DNA from: Callorhinus ursinus
Taxonomy: Eukaryota > Chordata > Mammalia > Carnivora > Otariidae
Reading direction: 5' to 3'
NCBI RefSeq assembly: GCF_003265705.1
Contig: NW_020312859.1
Coordinates: 1,007,259 to 1,071,258 of the forward strand
Length of the DNA stretch: 64,000 nucleotides
Below, piece by piece: positions 42,401 through 46,500 of this stretch. Position 1 is the stretch's first letter. Each line of letters opens with the position of its first letter. A model generated the notes under the pieces. The model was not told the DNA's origin. It did no database searches and worked only from the letters and a program-made list of their open reading frames with translations. The translations under genes were made by a program, and so were the position numbers.

Positions 42401-42638
42401 TTTTCCCATCTGTACGATGGGCCCTGAGCTGATTCCTCCCTTCACCTGGGCTCCATTTCAGGTGCGGACAGGCCTCCTGATGAACCTGATGGGTGTCCTG
42501 CTGCTCAGCTTGGCCATGAATACTTGGGCACAGACCATCTTCCAGCTGGGCACCTTCCCGGACTGGGCCGACATCCACTCAGCCAACATCACAGCACTGC
42601 CATCCACCTTGGCCAATGACACATTTCGGACCCTTTGA
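206..42638 (+). CDS. SLC13A3: SLC13A3 (NaDC3) coding sequence, exons 2-13, 5'-partial
   Basis: Sodium/dicarboxylate cotransporter 3, a DASS/SLC13 family plasma-membrane protein that imports succinate, alpha-ketoglutarate and related dicarboxylates with about three Na+. It is known from the basolateral membrane of kidney proximal tubule, from liver and from astrocytes. Twelve exons with GT-AG junctions (listed separately) join in one frame into 564 codons plus TGA. Exon 1 (about 37 residues in human) is upstream of the window, so residue numbers here assume that length and a total near 601. Visible family marks: SNT motif at about 143-145 (exon 3) and again at about 482-484 (exon 11), TGTAPN in exon 5, STPPN in exon 12, and sequons NIT (about 585) and NDT (about 595) near the C-terminus. 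The SNT pair, the [19 protein letters not shown] start of exon 2 and the FRTL end separate it from SLC13A2 and SLC13A5. No frameshift or early stop was seen, so the gene looks functional. Confidence 0.97.
472..2816 (+). other. SLC13A3: SLC13A3 intron 2
   Basis: 2.3 kb. A MIR-like fragment lies at about 780-900 (acttaacttctctctc then tgtagaatgaaac). The rest, including 950-2700, is unique-looking sequence without a recognised repeat, gene or strong motif. A short A-run is at 2218-2229. Confidence 0.8.
2817..2980 (+). CDS. SLC13A3: SLC13A3 exon 3 (first SNT motif)
   Basis: Acceptor TTCCCAG ends at 2816 and donor G|gtgagg begins at 2981. The exon completes Arg126 and encodes about residues 127-180, starting [20 protein letters not shown]. 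Ser-Asn-Thr at about 143-145 is the first of two pseudo-symmetric SNT motifs that form the Na+ and substrate sites in the DASS fold. The C-terminal part ([18 protein letters not shown]) begins the long cytoplasmic loop. Confidence 0.97.
3300..3720 (+). mobile_element. L1 3'-end remnant
   Basis: Resembles the end of ORF2/3' part of old L1M elements (ATGCTCAAAATCACTAATGC ... GACTCCTAGATACAAACG ... GTTCACTGCAGCCTTCT). It is interrupted by the tail-only insertion at 3522-3533. Confidence 0.65.
3505..3550 (+). repeat. 17-bp direct repeat flanking a pure A-run
   Basis: AAATGTGCACATACCCT occurs at 3505-3521 and 3534-3550 with only 12 A between. The site reads TT|AAAT, close to the L1 endonuclease preference TT|AAAA. 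Confidence 0.9.
4467..4689 (-). mobile_element. can-SINE, minus, old
   Basis: Reads (complement) from the tRNA-like head GGGGCACCTGGGTGGCTCAG at its right end. Imperfect 20-bp target repeats ATTTACATAAACGTATTTTA and ACTTACATAAATGTATTTTA flank it (about 4447-4466 and 4691-4710). The tail has decayed to a TGTATG microsatellite. Confidence 0.85.
4724..4923 (+). mobile_element. can-SINE, plus
   Basis: Starts GGGGCACCTGGGTGGCTCAG and ends AATAAAATC plus an A-rich tail. A 16-bp target-site duplication AAAAGGAAGCTTTCGG is perfect at 4710-4725 and 4924-4939. It landed directly beside the duplication of the previous SINE, in the opposite orientation. Confidence 0.93.
5605..5915. mobile_element. hAT-type MER element (GTCAGCAAACT family)
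   Basis: Starts GCAGGGGTCAGAAAACTGTT and ends TGTGGGCCAGATTCAGCCCA. Five related copies are in the window. I do not give a family name. Confidence 0.6.
6780..7010 (-). repeat. MIR, minus
   Basis: CCCATTTTACAGATGAGGAC, followed by the reversed MIR core and CTGTGCTTGTAAGCACCGTG. Confidence 0.8.
7350..7560 (-). repeat. L2 fragment, antisense
   Basis: CATTTATTGAACCCCTACTATGTGCC and following AACAAGACTCCCACC ... AATCAACAAATAAATCC follow the reversed L2 3' end. Confidence 0.7.
8310..8630. mobile_element. hAT-type MER element (GTCAGCAAACT family)
   Basis: TATTGTCTATGGCTGGTTTC, GGCAGAGTTGAGTACGACAG, TATTTACTATCTGGTCTCTT; same family as 5605-5915. Confidence 0.65.
8635..8945. mobile_element. LTR/MaLR-like fragment
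   Basis: CTGGAGGCTGGGAAGTCCAA, TGGCCATCTTCTTGCTGTGT, CTCCTAATACCATCACACTG: a common mammalian repeat; the family name is uncertain. Confidence 0.5.
9119..9185 (+). CDS. SLC13A3: SLC13A3 exon 4 (cytoplasmic loop)
   Basis: A 67-base exon between acceptor TTTCCTCCTAG (ends 9118) and donor GA|gtgagt (9186). It encodes about residues 181-203, [20 protein letters not shown] followed by PE(D). It joins exon 3 at a split Ala codon and exon 5 at a split Asp codon. This loop is the most variable part of the protein; by memory of the human sequence the start reads AAVRRNG, so Trp replaces Arg here. Length is not a multiple of three, so skipping it would break the frame. Confidence 0.92.
9615..9840 (+). 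repeat. MIR, plus, near full length
   Basis: AGCGTGGTTAAGATCTTGGG, CACTTACCGGCTGTGTAATT, CAAGTCACTTAATCTCTCTG, AGATTAAATGAGATAATG in MIR order from the tRNA head. Confidence 0.85.
9915..10490 (-). repeat. L2, antisense, long
   Basis: Reversed L2 3' region in full order: ATTCAACAAATATTTATAGA, CAGTATGTCAGATGGT, GGTCAGGAAAGGCCTCTCTA, CGTGCAAAGGTCCTGAG, GATGTAGCCTTGAC. Confidence 0.8.
11050..11800 (-). mobile_element. Antisense L1M 3' remnant, AT-rich
   Basis: AT-rich sequence ending in GATGGAGATTTAGGTTGTCT, the reverse of the L1 ACCTAAATGTCCATC motif. Strongly decayed, family level not assigned. Confidence 0.5.
11986..12168 (+). CDS. SLC13A3: SLC13A3 exon 5 (TGTAPN motif)
   Basis: Acceptor is TTTGTTTAAAG ending at 11985, the only nearby AG that keeps the frame; the next one (AAAG at 11987-11990) runs into TGA. 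Donor AG|gtaaat at 12169. Encodes about residues 203-264: the end of the cytoplasmic loop ([18 protein letters not shown]) and the re-entrant hairpin [20 protein letters not shown], which carries Na+/substrate contacts in the family. The loop is about one residue shorter than in human (from memory). Confidence 0.95.
12245..12720 (-). repeat. L2, antisense, close to exon 5
   Basis: AGTCCCTGCCCTGGGGAAGT, GGGGGAGACAAGCAATAAAG and GAACATTCCAGATAGGGAAT are in reversed-L2 order. It starts about 75 bases after the exon 5 donor. Confidence 0.75.
13380..13545. mobile_element. MER5-like DNA transposon
   Basis: GGGTGCATATTAGAGTCAGC, GAGATTCTGATTCAGGAGAT, GGCCAGGCATCAGTATT match the MER5 pattern. Non-autonomous, about 165 bp. 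Confidence 0.6.
13790..13815 (+). repeat. Telomere-like G-quadruplex motif
   Basis: Four G-runs (GGG, GGGG, GGG, GGGGGG) separated by TTA, TTA and AGGA, in intron 5. The first part reads as two imperfect TTAGGG units. Confidence 0.7.
14366..14491 (+). CDS. SLC13A3: SLC13A3 exon 6
   Basis: Acceptor CTTCTTCCAG ends at 14365 and donor AG|gtaccc begins at 14492. Encodes about residues 265-306, (S)[19 protein letters not shown] followed by [22 protein letters not shown], containing one strong membrane helix. A second AG (CCACAG, ends 14378) lies 13 bases inside the exon; using it would shift the frame, and the residues FFPQ belong to the known protein, so the upstream site is chosen. Confidence 0.95.
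15845..16330 (-). repeat. L2, antisense
   Basis: CTCTGAGCACCCACTGTGTG, CCTTGCAGAGCTTACACTC, GTGCAAAGGTCCTGAGGC in reversed-L2 order. Confidence 0.8.
16345..16575 (+). mobile_element. MER20 (hAT-Charlie DNA transposon)
   Basis: Follows the MER20 consensus order as I remember it: TCCCAGGGGACGTTTAGCAA, TTGTTTGTCACAACTGAGGA, AGAGGCCAGGGATGCTTCTA, ending GTTGAGAAACTCTGG. Confidence 0.75.
16659..16865 (+). mobile_element. can-SINE, plus
   Basis: Complete head, A/B-box-like tRNA part, CT-rich body and A-rich tail running into (TA)n. Flanking repeats near ATATATTCATTTGT (about 16645-16658) and ATATATAGTCATTTGT (about 16861-16876). Inserted between MER20 and the old L1 of intron 6. Confidence 0.9.
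16950..18480 (-). mobile_element. Antisense L1 fragments, two overlapping copies
   Basis: Text typical of reversed L1 ORF2/3' end, e.g. CTTTATATATTGAAAGATTA, CTATGTTTTCTTCTAAGAAT and TCTTTCCCCACTGAATGG. The part around GTTTGGATCCAACTTCACTT (17695-17760) and the part around GAGGTAGGGGTCCACGTTCA (18165-18240) correspond to the same L1 region, so two insertions or a duplication are present. A can-SINE splits the second. Confidence 0.75.
17929..18122 (-). mobile_element. can-SINE, minus, inside L1
   Basis: Perfect 12-bp target duplication TAGGTCTGACCC at 17917-17928 and 18123-18134. The duplicated site belongs to the antisense L1 fragment that it interrupts, so the SINE is younger than the L1. 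Confidence 0.93.
18632..18659 (+). repeat. Homopolymer of 28 G before exon 7
   Basis: Uninterrupted G run, preceded by CCCGC and followed by AGAG, ending 60 bases before the exon 7 acceptor. The length may be an assembly estimate. Confidence 0.95.
18720..18815 (+). CDS. SLC13A3: SLC13A3 exon 7
   Basis: Acceptor CCTCTGTTTCAG ends at 18719; donor AA|gtgcgt at 18816 is weaker than its neighbours (+3 g, +4 c). Encodes about residues 306-338, (R)[20 protein letters not shown] then [11 protein letters not shown](K), a charged cytoplasmic stretch. A run of 28 G (18632-18659) sits 60 bases before the acceptor. If intron 7 were retained the frame would stay open only to the stop at 18864. Confidence 0.95.
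18816..19783 (+). other. SLC13A3: SLC13A3 intron 7
   Basis: 0.97 kb. A CT-rich stretch of CTGTCTGTC and CTCTCT character occupies about 19320-19500, and a MIR core-like piece lies near 19200-19290. No other feature was seen. Confidence 0.75.
19784..19888 (+). CDS. SLC13A3: SLC13A3 exon 8
   Basis: Acceptor CTGTGCCACAG ends at 19783 and donor GG|gtgaga begins at 19889. Encodes about residues 338-373: [20 protein letters not shown], one membrane helix, then [14 protein letters not shown](G). 105 bases; the boundary codons Lys338 and Gly373 are both split. Confidence 0.96.
20185..20600 (-). repeat. L2, antisense
   Basis: CAACATCTATCGAGCGCCTC, TTGTGCTAGATGCTGGGGAC and later GAGCCAGATCCTGGAGAGTC in reversed-L2 order. 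Confidence 0.7.
20855..21170. mobile_element. hAT-type MER element (GTCAGCAAACT family)
   Basis: GGGCCGGCAAACTAAGGCTC at the start and GACCCTTTACAGAAGACACT at the end; same internal order as 8310-8630. Confidence 0.65.
21670..21985. mobile_element. AT-rich hAT/MER-type element
   Basis: Ends are complementary in outline: CACCATCCGGTAGAAATACA at the left, CATATTGGATAGAGCAGCTC at the right. AT-rich core with TTTAACCCAGTATATTATTT. Family not named. Confidence 0.55.
22440..23430 (-). mobile_element. Antisense L1M remnant
   Basis: Decayed reversed L1 3' region: GTGATCTGCTTTTTCC, ATAACTGGATCAAGGGGC and CATTTGAATACTCTTCTTCC are typical. It includes the TA-rich tract. Confidence 0.65.
22930..23050. 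repeat. TA-rich palindromic tract
   Basis: Alternating TATA/ACAT sequence. 22996-23017 is a perfect 22-bp palindrome centred on GTAC, each half reading ATATTACATGT. Confidence 0.85.
24164..24261 (+). CDS. SLC13A3: SLC13A3 exon 9
   Basis: Acceptor TTGTCATTGTAG ends at 24163; donor G|gtaagg starts at 24262. Encodes about residues 374-405, [20 protein letters not shown] then [12 protein letters not shown]. The first part is a membrane helix; WWFDFK leads into a cytoplasmic segment. Length is not a multiple of three. Confidence 0.95.
24465..24780. mobile_element. hAT-type MER element (GTCAGCAAACT family)
   Basis: AGTCAGCAACTAGAGTTGGC at the start, TATTTACTTGCTGACCCTTT near the end; in intron 9 just after exon 9. 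Confidence 0.6.
26840..27175 (+). repeat. L2, sense
   Basis: CAGAGAAGCCTTCCCTGACC, ATTATATATTTATTGGTTC, CCTCAGTATATATTTGTGAA follow the L2 3' end in sense orientation. Confidence 0.8.
27240..27410 (-). repeat. MIR, minus
   Basis: TGTAGATGAGCACGCTGAGG, CACACAGCCGAAGGGCAGAG, AGAGCCTGTACTCTTAGCCT in reversed-MIR order. Confidence 0.8.
27463..27659 (-). mobile_element. can-SINE, minus
   Basis: T16-rich start (reverse poly(A)) and the inverted head at the right end. Target repeats GAGGCTGAGCTTT (from about 27449) and GAGGCTGTGCTTT (from 27660) differ at one base. Confidence 0.92.
29131..29243 (+). CDS. SLC13A3: SLC13A3 exon 10
   Basis: Acceptor CTCTCCACCCAG ends at 29130; donor GAG|gtaaga at 29244, phase 0. 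Encodes about residues 406-443: (A)[20 protein letters not shown] then [17 protein letters not shown]. The [19 protein letters not shown] segment starts the second inverted repeat of the DASS fold and is strongly conserved in SLC13 proteins. Confidence 0.96.
29540..30370 (-). repeat. Three MIR copies in a row, all minus
   Basis: Copies at about 29540-29760, 29930-30140 and 30160-30370, each with a reversed core (e.g. GAAACTGAGGCACAGAGAAG, GAAAACTGAGGCGCAGAGAA). They differ too much to be a recent tandem duplication. Confidence 0.8.
30550..30740 (+). repeat. MIR, plus
   Basis: TTCAAATCCCAGCTCTACCA, TGGGCAAGTCTCTAAACCTC in MIR order, opposite to the three copies before it. Confidence 0.8.
31615..31800 (+). 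repeat. MIR, plus
   Basis: TCCTCATCTGTAAAATGGGA and AATAATAATGGTGCCAGG in MIR order. Confidence 0.75.
32430..32940 (+). repeat. L2, sense, long
   Basis: One of the best-preserved L2 copies here: GACCTGGCCCCTGCCTACC, TGTAAGCTCCATGAGGGCAG, TTCAATAAACATTTGTTGG in order. Confidence 0.85.
33271..33795 (+). repeat. GAT/GGT satellite (TGATGG-type), 525 bp
   Basis: Degenerate tandem array of ATGGTG and GATGAT units in intron 10. The + strand is almost only A, G and T, with a few GGCGATG variants, and is purine-rich. It leaves long frames open on both strands, but these are composition artefacts. Confidence 0.95.
33845..34060 (+). repeat. MIR, plus
   Basis: CAAGTCATTTCACTTATTCA, AAATGGAGGTAATTATACAA, GAGTGCCCAGCACAGAGTAA; it begins about 50 bases after the GAT/GGT satellite. 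Confidence 0.75.
35781..35950 (+). mobile_element. can-SINE, plus
   Basis: Head GGGCGCCCTGGGTGGCTCAG, tail AAATAAATAAATAC. Target repeats AGAAGTTCATGGCACTG (35764-35780) and AGAAGTACATGGCCCTG (35951-35967) differ at two bases. Confidence 0.92.
36731..36892 (+). CDS. SLC13A3: SLC13A3 exon 11 (second SNT motif)
   Basis: Acceptor CCCCCCGCAG ends at 36730 after a C-rich tract; donor CTG|gtgaga at 36893. 54 full codons, about residues 444-497: [20 protein letters not shown], then [20 protein letters not shown] and [13 protein letters not shown]. Ser-Asn-Thr at about 482-484 is the second SNT motif, matching the one in exon 3 by the internal two-fold repeat. Phase 0 at both ends. Confidence 0.97.
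37200..37412 (-). mobile_element. MER20, minus
   Basis: TTTCTCAGCACTATTGGCAT, AGCATCCCTGACCTCCATCC, ATGTCTCCAGACATTGGCAA, GTTGAGAGCCACC in reversed-MER20 order. Confidence 0.75.
37490..37860 (+). mobile_element. L1 ORF2 remnant, sense
   Basis: Matches the reverse-transcriptase part of L1 ORF2 in outline: ACACCAAAACCAAAGAAGGAC, ATGCAAATAAATAAAATGC, GATTATCTTAATAGAATCC. Stops and indels make it dead. Confidence 0.7.
37880..38260 (-). mobile_element. Antisense L1/HAL1-type 3' remnant
   Basis: Sequence such as AGATCCCTGGATTGAAGAGC and CATTTTACACCCCCACCAG is typical of reversed old L1 3' regions. It abuts the sense L1 piece in opposite orientation. Confidence 0.6.
39302..39439 (+). CDS. SLC13A3: SLC13A3 exon 12 (family signature)
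   Basis: Acceptor CCCGGACCAG ends at 39301, after about 270 bases of CT-rich, TCTGTCTC-like intron; donor ATG|gtgagt at 39440. 46 full codons, about residues 498-543: [20 protein letters not shown], then [20 protein letters not shown] and [22 protein letters not shown] is the sodium:sulfate/dicarboxylate symporter signature region and the second re-entrant hairpin. Phase 0 at both ends, so skipping would keep the frame but remove the hairpin. Confidence 0.97.
41362..41537 (-). mobile_element. can-SINE, minus
   Basis: Inverted head ends GAGCCACCCAGGCGCCCC at about 41537; the A-tail appears as TTTTTTTAAAAAAGATTTT at the left. Target repeats are not clear. Confidence 0.88.
42090..42430 (+). repeat. 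Two MIR copies before SLC13A3 exon 13
   Basis: 42090-42215 (TGTGCGACCTGGGTAAGCGC) and 42285-42430 (GGATTTGTGTCCTGGAACCA, TTTTCCCATCTGTACGATGG). The second ends about 30 bases before the exon 13 acceptor. Confidence 0.7.
42462..42638 (+). CDS. SLC13A3: SLC13A3 exon 13, terminal coding part
   Basis: Acceptor GGCTCCATTTCAG ends at 42461. Encodes about residues 544-601 and the TGA at 42636-42638: [20 protein letters not shown], then the extracellular tail [20 protein letters not shown] followed by [18 protein letters not shown]. The sequons NIT and NDT match the C-terminal glycosylation sites known in NaDC proteins. The last MIR of intron 12 ends only about 30 bases before the acceptor. Confidence 0.97.
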   Translation: MRTGLLMNLMGVLLLSLAMNTWAQTIFQLGTFPDWADIHSANITALPSTLANDTFRTL

Positions 42639-44230
42639 GTCCCCCTCCGGGACTCTCTCTGGGCTGGGCCCTCCCAGAAGGCTTCTGCCATCACCTGCTG
42701 CTAGGACTCTATACGACAATCGAGCAGTTCTTTTCTGTGATCCAGTATGCAGCAAGCAAGAGTGACCTCCAGTGGTCCACTTGGGCCCACAGGCTCATTA
42801 TCTAGGACACCTTCTCCTTCTCTTTCATGGAGGTCAGGGCCCAGATATCTCCCAGATCTGCTGCCAGAGAAACAAGCTCCTTTATCTCTGAGCTGTTCTA
42901 TGGCTAGGATGCAAGAGAGCCCTATTTCAGCAACAGGAAGCAAACTGGAATATGGCATTTGACTTAAACCGTTGGAATGGGGGTGGGGGCATCAATTCCT
43001 ATGGGCACCGCTAACATCCCGCATGACCTACTTTAGGTTACACTCTGGAGAGATCATCTTGCCTTTAGATGTCACCTTCCTCGGAGAGGCTTTTGGGGCT
43101 GCAGTGTACCAGCTATTTGCAACCACGGTGTGTCCTGCTCGGTTGGTGCCCATTCTGTGCCCGTTGTTTGAATATGACCCCTGCTGGTACACCGCAGCCG
43201 GGGTTACTTTCAATCGCTGGAGACAGGGGAGGGACAGATAACCTCCTGAGGACAGGGAGGCTGTGCAAATCCTCCTTGCTGCGCCTCTGGGGGCCTGAGT
43301 ACACCAGGGGAGTTCTAGAAACCCCCAGCTGACATCTCTACCTAAGCTTTTTAGGATTTTCCTGTTTAATCTGATTCAGTTTGACCATAATTCTGGGGTC
43401 AGGCCAAGCCCCGGCCCTACCGTCCTTTCAGCGAGGACTCTCCTACATGTGGCCCGCAGGGGCCTTTGTGGTTACCCGCTACTCCTTATTCCAGCAGCTG
43501 GTCTTTACCTCCCTACCTGTACCCCGAGGGGTAAGCATGTTTAATTAGCAAAGCCACATTTTTCAGGAATGAGGGGGAAAAAAAAAGTCAGAAGATACAT
43601 TGGGGCCTCATAAAAGGCCAGGGTAAAATTTCTCAGGCAGACAAAATATCGTAACCTTCTTCTGCAGAGGGGGCCAACGGAGACTTCCCCTGAGCCAGTG
43701 GCTGGTGGGGGCTGTCCTAGAAGATCTGATCCCTCCTTGTTTCCAGCAGAAGCATCTGGGCATCCCCAGTAAATAGCACAGTATCAGGCCCAGCAGGAGC
43801 TCAGGATGTGGAATGAGTGATCCAGCATTAGTCAAGGTGCCCGTGGGGGATCTGGAAGCCTCATGTCTGCCCTTCTTACACGTCTGAGGGATGAAGTTCC
43901 CTGAGCAGTATGGGCTGGGATGGCGGCACCCAGAGACTGGACTCGTCCTCAGTACGGCACGAGTGAGTCATGGATGTTTCCCTGGGGGCAGCGGGGAGGA
44001 GAGAGGAGGGACCCCCAAGTTGGAGAATGGGCTTCACCTCTTCCCACGTGAAGACTTTAGAATTCAATCAGAGTTGCAGCCCATGGCGGTTGGGAGCAGC
44101 ACTCCTGGAGAACAGGGATGGGAGAAGTCCATCCGCAGAGAAACCCATGGTACTTGTAACCAGATGATTCGTGATTTCAAATAGTTCTGATTGAAAATGC
44201 TATAAAATAAAAAGTGTTCATCAATACTGG
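42639..44230 (+). other. SLC13A3: Probable SLC13A3 3' UTR
   Basis: About 1.6 kb after the stop that contains no recognised repeat, unlike the DNA on both sides, and no other gene signal. It ends at the first AATAAA on the + strand after the stop codon. The extent is inferred from the poly(A) signal; the window gives no transcript evidence. Confidence 0.55.
44206..44211 (+). promoter_or_regulatory. SLC13A3: Candidate SLC13A3 polyadenylation signal
   Basis: AATAAA followed by AAGTGTTCATCAA, a GT-bearing downstream element, 1.57 kb after the stop. It is the only canonical hexamer between the stop and the can-SINE at 44,270. An insertion of that SINE just beyond the signal left the signal intact. 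Confidence 0.55.
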
Positions 44231-44269
44231 GCCTACAGATTATTTGCTTTCTGGGCATAAGAGAGCTTT

Positions 44270-44503
44270 CCTTTTTTTTTTTTTTTTTTTTATATTAAGA
44301 TTTTATTTATTTGCCAAGAGAGAGACACAGCGAGAGAGGGAACACAAGCCCGGGAAGTAGGAGAGGGAGAAGCAGGCTTCCCGTGGAGCAGGGATCCCGA
44401 TGCAGGGCTCAGTCCCAGGACCTGGGGATCATGACCTGAGCCGAAGGCAGATGCTTCGGCTAGATGCTTAACGACTGAGCCACGCAGGCGCCCCAGGTGC
44501 CCT
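44270..44503 (-). mobile_element. can-SINE, minus, just after SLC13A3 poly(A) signal
   Basis: Perfect 16-bp target duplication GGCATAAGAGAGCTTT at 44254-44269 and 44504-44519. It carries a small internal duplication near the head (AGATGCTT repeated). It sits about 60 bases past the candidate SLC13A3 poly(A) signal. Confidence 0.93.
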
Positions 44504-44574
44504 GGCATAAGAGAGCTTTAAGGTGCCGAATTCCTGAGCTGGGGGTTCCACGGAATTGACCTCCCTGACTTCAC

Positions 44575-44990
44575 TTCCCTACTGCTCTCCCCTCTCCACT
44601 CCAACCACGTGCTTATACTGCCCTGCCTCAGGGCCTTTGCACATGCTGTTCCCTTTGCCAAGAACACTTAGCTTCCAATTATGAGCTTATTTCCTCACTT
44701 TATTCAGTTCTCTGCTCAAACGTCACCTCCCCAGAGACTCTTCCCTGACCATCTGGTGTAAAATCTTGCTCTCATTACTGTCCGTCTCCTTACTCTGCTA
44801 TATTTTCCTTCTTAGTGTTTAGCCAGGCCACTGGATTATGTATTTTCTTGTTTATTAACTTTCTCTCCCTCTGGAATACCAACTTATCAGAATATAAACT
44901 TTATTTTGTTGAGTGCCATAACTCTGGTACCTAGAATGGTTTCTGACACATAACAAGTGCTCAGTAAATATTTGATTAATGAATCTATAC
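44575..44990 (+). repeat. L2, sense
   Basis: CTCAGGGCCTTTGCACATGC, GTCACCTCCCCAGAGACTC and AAGTGCTCAGTAAATATTTG in L2 order. First repeat after the SLC13A3 end apart from the can-SINE. Confidence 0.85.
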
Positions 44991-45059
44991 CAGAATTTAT
45001 GAGAAGGCAATCTCGCCCTCTGGTCCATGGTCTGTCCTATTCATTTCTTTGCTCACTCC

Positions 45060-45400
45060 TTCTTCCATTTATTCATTCAACGATATTTATTTAAAACCTG
45101 ACTATGTGCTCATTCACTGTCCCCATCCACATGGAACTTACATGCTAGCTGAGGAGATACACAGTGGGCAGGTAAACAAGTAAATGAGATGACTCTGGGT
45201 CATGGTATGAGCTAAGAAGAAGATGAAACTGGACAATGTGACAAACTGACTCAGAAGCTACTTCAAACAGGATGGTCAGGGAGGACTTCTCTGAGGAGGT
45301 GGCATTAGACTGAGACCAGAAGGAGTCAGTCACGTGCTCATGGTGGCATGGGAGGAAGGTGGGTGGTATGGGTGGTACAGGATCATTGGAAATATATATG
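45060..45400 (-). repeat. L2, antisense
   Basis: ATTTATTCATTCAACGATAT, GGTCAGGGAGGACTTCTCTG in reversed-L2 order; head-on to the sense copy beside it. Confidence 0.75.
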
Positions 45401-45469
45401 AGACTCATGTCTGGAATACAAGAGGAACATCCAGAAGTCAGAAAGAACAAACACAAAACAAAACACCTG

Positions 45470-45990
45470 TTTTAGTTACTGTGGTTATATAACAAACCAC
45501 CCAAAACTCAGGCCCTAGAACACAGCAACTTACTGGCTTATGTCTCTGCATTTTAAATTTTTTGTGGAGAGAGAGAGACAGAGAGAGACTTTGAGCAGGG
45601 GAGGGGGTGCAGAGGGAGAGGGAGGATGGGGAGAGAGAATCTTTAGCAGGCTCCACGCCCAGCGCAGAGCCTGACTCGAGGCTCAATCTCACGACCCTGA
45701 GATCATGACCTGAGCTGAAATCGAGAGTCAGACGCTTTACCCACTGAGCCACCCAGGCACGCCATGTTTCTGCATTTAGATAGAGCTCTGCAGGGATGGT
45801 TTTGTCTCTGCTCTACATGGTGTGGCCGGGGTCACTCAGCGGGGAGTTTAGCTGGAGCTTGAACATCCACGATGACTGTGGAGCCTCCAGGGAGTCTAAC
45901 CCAAACGTCTGAACCCAACAGTGGGCTTCGCAGAAGGCAAAAGCAGAAGCTTAAGGTCTGGGCTTGAGAGTTTGAGAATTCAACTCTGCC
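45470..45990. mobile_element. LTR-like repeat, split by can-SINE
   Basis: GTGGTTATATAACAAACCAC before and GGGGTCACTCAGCGGGGAG after the can-SINE. Same family as 62460-62800. Confidence 0.5.
45556..45763 (-). mobile_element. can-SINE, minus, inside LTR-like repeat
   Basis: Target repeats ATGTCTCTGCATTTTA (45540-45555) and ATGTTTCTGCATTTAG (from 45764). It splits the LTR-like repeat of 45470-45990. Confidence 0.88.
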
Positions 45991-46179
45991 ACATTCTATT
46001 GATTAAAGCAAGTCAAAAGTTGGCCTGGTTCAAAGGGAGGGAACTAGGTTCCACTCCTTCGTGGGAAAAGTGACATCCTCATGCAGAGACGGGAGGAGCC
46101 TTGGTCACTCTCTTTGGAAGGCTCCTACCGTAACACCTGCCAGCAGGATGAGGGCGAGATACGGCTGTGCCATTTTGAA

Positions 46180-46500
46180 GCAGGCTGTCAAAATGGCCAG
46201 AGCTCCATAAAGACATGCTCCAATCCACTCGTAATCAGATAAATGCAAGTTCAACCAAGATGCAACAACACACCAACCCGACCGACGGAAACTAGACAAG
46301 CGGACAAGAAGTGATGATGGAGCAGGAGAAGACAGACACCCTCTTGTGCTGCTGGGGTGACTGTTACTTCCAACGGTCAGCCTGGCAAGCAATGTGGCAG
46401 TAATTAGGGGAATTCATTACCTGCTTTCCCTGTGGCCCACTTTTCCTACTTCTGGGTTCATATCCCAGCAAAATTGTCCCATGGTCCCTCCAGAGACGAT
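46180..46500 (+). mobile_element. L1 3' remnant, sense
   Basis: CTCGTAATCAGATAAATGCA ... GCTGCTGGGGTGACTGTTA ... TTTTCCTACTTCTGGGTTC follows the order of the L1M ORF2 end. Confidence 0.6.

Larger units (their letters stand above)
39440..42461 (+). other. SLC13A3: SLC13A3 intron 12
   Basis: 3.0 kb. Unassigned GC-rich sequence with minus-strand open frames (39440-41330), a reverse AATAAA at 40311-40316 that may mark an old LTR, a minus can-SINE (41362-41537), a GT-rich run (42010-42065) and two + MIR copies (42090-42215, 42285-42430). Confidence 0.7.
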
